Assembly (NCBI GenBank): GCA_047614505.1
Contig: JBLHGQ010000064.1
Coordinates: 1-15,628 of the forward strand
Reading direction: 5' to 3'
Source: JABDJL01 sp047614505
Lineage (GTDB): Bacteria > Pseudomonadota > Gammaproteobacteria > Xanthomonadales > SZUA-36
Length of the DNA: 15,628 nt
Position 1 is the stretch's first letter. Every line of letters begins with the position of its first letter. Positions 12,640 to 15,628 of the stretch are shown here, piece after piece. Below the pieces are notes generated by a model. It made no database searches and had not been told where the DNA came from. It worked only from the letters and a program-made list of their open reading frames with translations. Both the position numbers and the translations under genes were made by a program.

Positions 12640-15628
12640 ATGACTAAACCGGTAAGTAATCGCGGTCTGTATCGGCCCGAAAACGCAAAAGACAGTTGCG
12701 GTTTTGGGCTGATCGCACATTTGCGTGGCGAACCGAGTCATGAGCTGGTGGACACTGCATGCACGGCATTAACACGCATGACCCATCGCGGAGCCATTTC
12801 TGCAGATGGTAAAACCGGTGATGGCTGCGGAGTGTTGATGGCGTTTCCAAAATCGTTTTTCCAGGCAGTTGCCAAGGAAGAAGGCATGTGGCTGGACGAA
12901 CGTTTCGCCGTCGGAATGGTATTCCTTGGGAGCGATGATGCTACAGCCGAGCGATCACGCCGTATACTGAAAAAGCACATCAAGAAGCAAACCCTGAGCG
13001 TGGCTGGCTGGCGAAAAGTGCCTTTAGATCCATCGGTCTGCGGGCAGGTCGCACTTGAATCCATGCCGCGCATTGAGCAAATTTTCGTCAACGCAACAGA
13101 GGGCTGGACCAGTCATGATCTGGAGCGCCGGCTATTTGTTGCCCGACGCATGGCCTCGGCCGAAAACAAGCGCCTGGACACGCCCGATACTTCATTTCAT
13201 GTCGCAACGCTTTCTAACCTGGTAACCGTTTACAAAGGCCTGGTCATGCCGGCGAACCTGCCTGAGTTTTTCAAGGACCTGCGTGACCCGCGCCTTACCA
13301 GCCAGATTTGTCTTTTCCATCAGCGCTTTTCAACAAATACATTACCTAACTGGAAGTATGCACAGCCTTTCCGGTTCCTGGCCCACAATGGTGAGATCAA
13401 CACCATCGCCGGCAACCGGAGTTGGTCTGAAGCGCGCACACCCAAGTTTCAAACACCCCTGTTACCTGATTTGCAGCAGATTCGGCCTCTGGTCAATCAA
13501 GAAGGTTCAGATTCTTCCTCGCTGGACAAAATGTTGGAAATATTCCTGGCAGGAGGAATGGATGTGTTTCGAGCAATGCGAATCCTGATTCCTCCCGCCT
13601 GGCAGGCCGAACCGGACATGTCTCCGGATCTGCGGGCGTTCTATGAATTTAACTCCATGCACGTCGAAGCATGGGACGGTCCGGCAGGCATTGTGATGAC
13701 TAACGGGCGCGTCGCTGCCTGCAATCTGGACCGTAACGGCTTGCGTCCGGCGCGCTATGTTATTACCAGAAATGACTGGGTAACGCTGGCTTCAGAAACC
13801 GGTGTTTGGGATTACGCCGAGGCAGATGTTGTGGAAAAGGGCCGTGTTGGTCCAGGCGAGATGTTTGCTGTCGATACCGAGCTGGGTAAATTGTGGAGTT
13901 CGCGCGAAATTGACGAGCACCTCAAGGCCCGCAGACCCTATGCCAGTTGGCTGGCCGAAAACATCATCCGGATCTACAACAACGATGAACAGGAAGCCGA
14001 GGCTGCGGCGAAGTACATGCAGGATTCACTGGATGAGCTTCCAGTGTTCGAAAAACTTTTTTCATGCAGTCATGAAGAACGTGAGCAGGTTATCCGGGTA
14101 ATGGCCGAGAATTCCGTCGAGGCGACCGGGTCCATGGGTGATGACACCCCTATTGCAGTCATGTCGCACCAGCCGCGTTCACTGTATGACTATTTCCGGC
14201 AACAATTTGCCCAGGTCACAAACCCGCCGATAGATTCTCTGCGCGAATCATCTGTCATGTCGCTGGAGACCTTATTTGGCCGTGAACATAATGTTTTCCA
14301 GGAAACCAGCACCCACGCGCACCGCGTGATCCTGCCCTGGCCGGTACTGAATATTGTCACCTATCGAAAGCTGTTGGAGTTGGATCAGCGCTGGTACCAG
14401 CATCAGGTATTTAGTCTTAACTACTCAGTTGAAAGCGATCTGGAAACTGAACTCAAACGCCTGTGTGACGAAGTCACTACTGCAGTGCGTGATGGCGTAG
14501 TACTCGTAGTACTTACTGATCGTGATATCAGCCCGGACACCCTGCCGATACACGCTTCACTTGCCACCGGCGCGGTTCACCAGCGGATGATCACCGAGGG
14601 ATTGCGCTGCGATTGCAACATCATTGTCGAAACCGGCAGCGCACGGGATTCACATCAATTTGCGGTGTTAATTGGGCTTGGCGCCACTGCCGTTTACCCT
14701 TACCTGTCATTCCAGATTATCAATGATCTACAGGCACGCGGGGCCTTGAAAGGCGACCTGCTCGCACATCGAAAGTTTTACCGGCGCGGCGTGCGTAAAG
14801 GTTTGCTGAAGGTCATTTCCAAGATGGGAATCTCCTGTATCACCTCCTACCGGGGTGCCCAGTTGTTTGAAACTGTGGGTATTGCCCGTGAGGTCACCGA
14901 CCTGTGTTTCCCGGGAACCGCCGGGGTTCTTGGTGGTGCCGGCTTTGCAGAAATAGAAGCTGATCAGCGCTTGCTGGCCGATGCAGCCTGGCAGGGAAAT
15001 GTGCCGGTATCACAGGGTGGTCTTTTGAAGTTCACCTGGGGCGGTGAATTCCATGCCTATAACCCGGATGTGGTGACCGACCTGCAAGCCGCCGTCAACA
15101 GCGGTTTGAAATCGCAATACCAGATATTTGCCGACCGGGTGAACAAACGCCGCCCGATTGCCCTGCGTGACCTGCTGAGTTTGAAACCGGCAGAGCAGCC
15201 TCTTACGCTGGACCAGGTTGAATCGTCAGAGAAACTGTTTCCCCGCTTTGATTCTGCAGGGATGTCGCTGGGTGCCCTGTCGCCCGAAGCGCATGAATCT
15301 CTGGCGATTGCCATGAATACCATTGGAGGTGCCTCTAACTCAGGCGAGGGTGGTGAAGACCCTGCACGTTTCGGCACTTTAAAGAATTCCAAGATCAAAC
15401 AGGTAGCCTCTGCAAGATTCGGTGTGACCGCTCATTACCTGGTCAACGCGGAAGTACTTCAGATCAAGATTGCCCAGGGCGCCAAGCCCGGCGAAGGTGG
15501 GCAACTGCCGGGTCACAAGGTGTCTGCTGAAATTGCAGCCCTGCGGCACGCAACGCCGGGTGTCACTCTGATTTCTCCGCCGCCACATCACGATATCTAC
15601 TCAATCGAGGATTTGGCGCAACTGATTT
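12640..15628 (+). CDS. gltB: Glutamate synthase (GOGAT) large subunit, N-terminal about 996 residues (3' end outside window)
   Basis: The alpha subunit of NADPH-type glutamate synthase, which makes glutamate from glutamine and 2-oxoglutarate together with GltD. The frame runs open to the window end; about two thirds of a typical 1,480-1,500-residue protein is visible. Residues 1-19 look like a propeptide and C20, in DSCGFGLIAH, is the expected N-terminal nucleophile of the class II glutaminase domain (20 to about 430), which also shows RMTHRGA, DGKTGDGCG and NGEINTIAGNR. The central domain starts around residue 510 (SLYDYFRQQFAQVTNPPIDS), and the FMN-binding synthase domain begins around 850 (SAGMSLGALSPEAHESLA, then GGASNSGEGGED and QIKIAQGAKPGEGGQLPG). 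The 3Fe-4S cysteines and the C-terminal beta-helix lie beyond the window. Its place after amtB makes a nitrogen-assimilation cluster. Confidence 0.96.
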   Translation, partial: MTKPVSNRGLYRPENAKDSCGFGLIAHLRGEPSHELVDTACTALTRMTHRGAISADGKTGDGCGVLMAFPKSFFQAVAKEEGMWLDERFAVGMVFLGSDDATAERSRRILKKHIKKQTLSVAGWRKVPLDPSVCGQVALESMPRIEQIFVNATEGWTSHDLERRLFVARRMASAENKRLDTPDTSFHVATLSNLVTVYKGLVMPANLPEFFKDLRDPRLTSQICLFHQRFSTNTLPNWKYAQPFRFLAHNGEINTIAGNRSWSEARTPKFQTPLLPDLQQIRPLVNQEGSDSSSLDKMLEIFLAGGMDVFRAMRILIPPAWQAEPDMSPDLRAFYEFNSMHVEAWDGPAGIVMTNGRVAACNLDRNGLRPARYVITRNDWVTLASETGVWDYAEADVVEKGRVGPGEMFAVDTELGKLWSSREIDEHLKARRPYASWLAENIIRIYNNDEQEAEAAAKYMQDSLDELPVFEKLFSCSHEEREQVIRVMAENSVEATGSMGDDTPIAVMSHQPRSLYDYFRQQFAQVTNPPIDSLRESSVMSLETLFGREHNVFQETSTHAHRVILPWPVLNIVTYRKLLELDQRWYQHQVFSLNYSVESDLETELKRLCDEVTTAVRDGVVLVVLTDRDISPDTLPIHASLATGAVHQRMITEGLRCDCNIIVETGSARDSHQFAVLIGLGATAVYPYLSFQIINDLQARGALKGDLLAHRKFYRRGVRKGLLKVISKMGISCITSYRGAQLFETVGIAREVTDLCFPGTAGVLGGAGFAEIEADQRLLADAAWQGNVPVSQGGLLKFTWGGEFHAYNPDVVTDLQAAVNSGLKSQYQIFADRVNKRRPIALRDLLSLKPAEQPLTLDQVESSEKLFPRFDSAGMSLGALSPEAHESLAIAMNTIGGASNSGEGGEDPARFGTLKNSKIKQVASARFGVTAHYLVNAEVLQIKIAQGAKPGEGGQLPGHKVSAEIAALRHATPGVTLISPPPHHDIYSIEDLAQLI

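Noticed and set aside
12738..13091. 117-codon minus-strand frame within gltB
   Set aside because: Opposite the conserved glutaminase domain of gltB, without start signals or family resemblance.
1..15628. Search for tRNA genes, CRISPR arrays, insertion sequences, integrase sites and defence systems
   Set aside because: No regularly spaced repeats, transposase or integrase motifs, or tRNA-like cloverleaf were seen; nearly every base is in a metabolic, transport or regulatory gene.

Overview
The window looks like chromosomal DNA of a heterotrophic, probably aquatic or marine, gammaproteobacterium. This rests on moderate G+C, on the protein families seen (LacI regulator, BglX-type and ExoI-type GH3 enzymes, sugar-porter and GPH transporters, TorF-family porin, PII, Amt, proteobacterial GltB), and on a sigma-54/NtrC-type control region. 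The genus cannot be read from the sequence. Coding density is very high. The longest non-coding stretch is about 190 bp (10046-10235) and it is full of regulatory signals. No tRNA, rRNA, CRISPR array or mobile element was seen.

Region A (1-10045) is a beta-glucoside/beta-glucan utilisation locus. It opens with the 3' end of a CBM9-like carbohydrate-binding protein, followed immediately by a LacI-family regulator, both on +. Converging on them is a four-gene minus-strand operon, in transcription order: BglX-like GH3 beta-glucosidase, MFS sugar porter, outer-membrane lipoprotein glycoside hydrolase of clan GH-A, and ExoI-like GH3 glucosidase. The genes are 1 to 8 nt apart. A GPH-family (MelB-like) sugar transporter is divergent from the operon on +. 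The short gap between the divergent genes holds a perfect 16-bp palindrome, TTGACAGCGCTGTCAA, with a central CpG. Its two ends are TTGACA -35 boxes facing opposite ways, so one bound repressor could silence the whole locus. Both GH3 enzymes lack a signal peptide. The inferred scheme is surface or periplasmic cleavage by the lipoprotein, import of small glucosides by two different MFS-fold transporters, and cytoplasmic hydrolysis to glucose. No TonB-dependent receptor lies in the window.

Region B (10046-15628) is a nitrogen-assimilation locus on +: TorF-family putative porin, glnK (PII), amtB and, after a 91-bp gap, the first about 996 codons of gltB (glutamate synthase large subunit, cut by the window end). 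Upstream of the porin are a near-consensus sigma-54 -24/-12 element and an NtrC-type palindrome (GCAC-N7-GTGC) about 130 bp before the expected transcription start. The porin, PII and ammonium channel are therefore predicted to be one nitrogen-starvation operon, giving the porin a probable role in outer-membrane entry of ammonium or another small nitrogen source.

No wholly new system was found. The points most worth following are the shared operator/dual -35 architecture, the nearly leaderless transporter start, the porin inside an NtrC/sigma-54 operon, a changed PII B-loop residue, and the lipoprotein hydrolase whose exact GH family I cannot assign.
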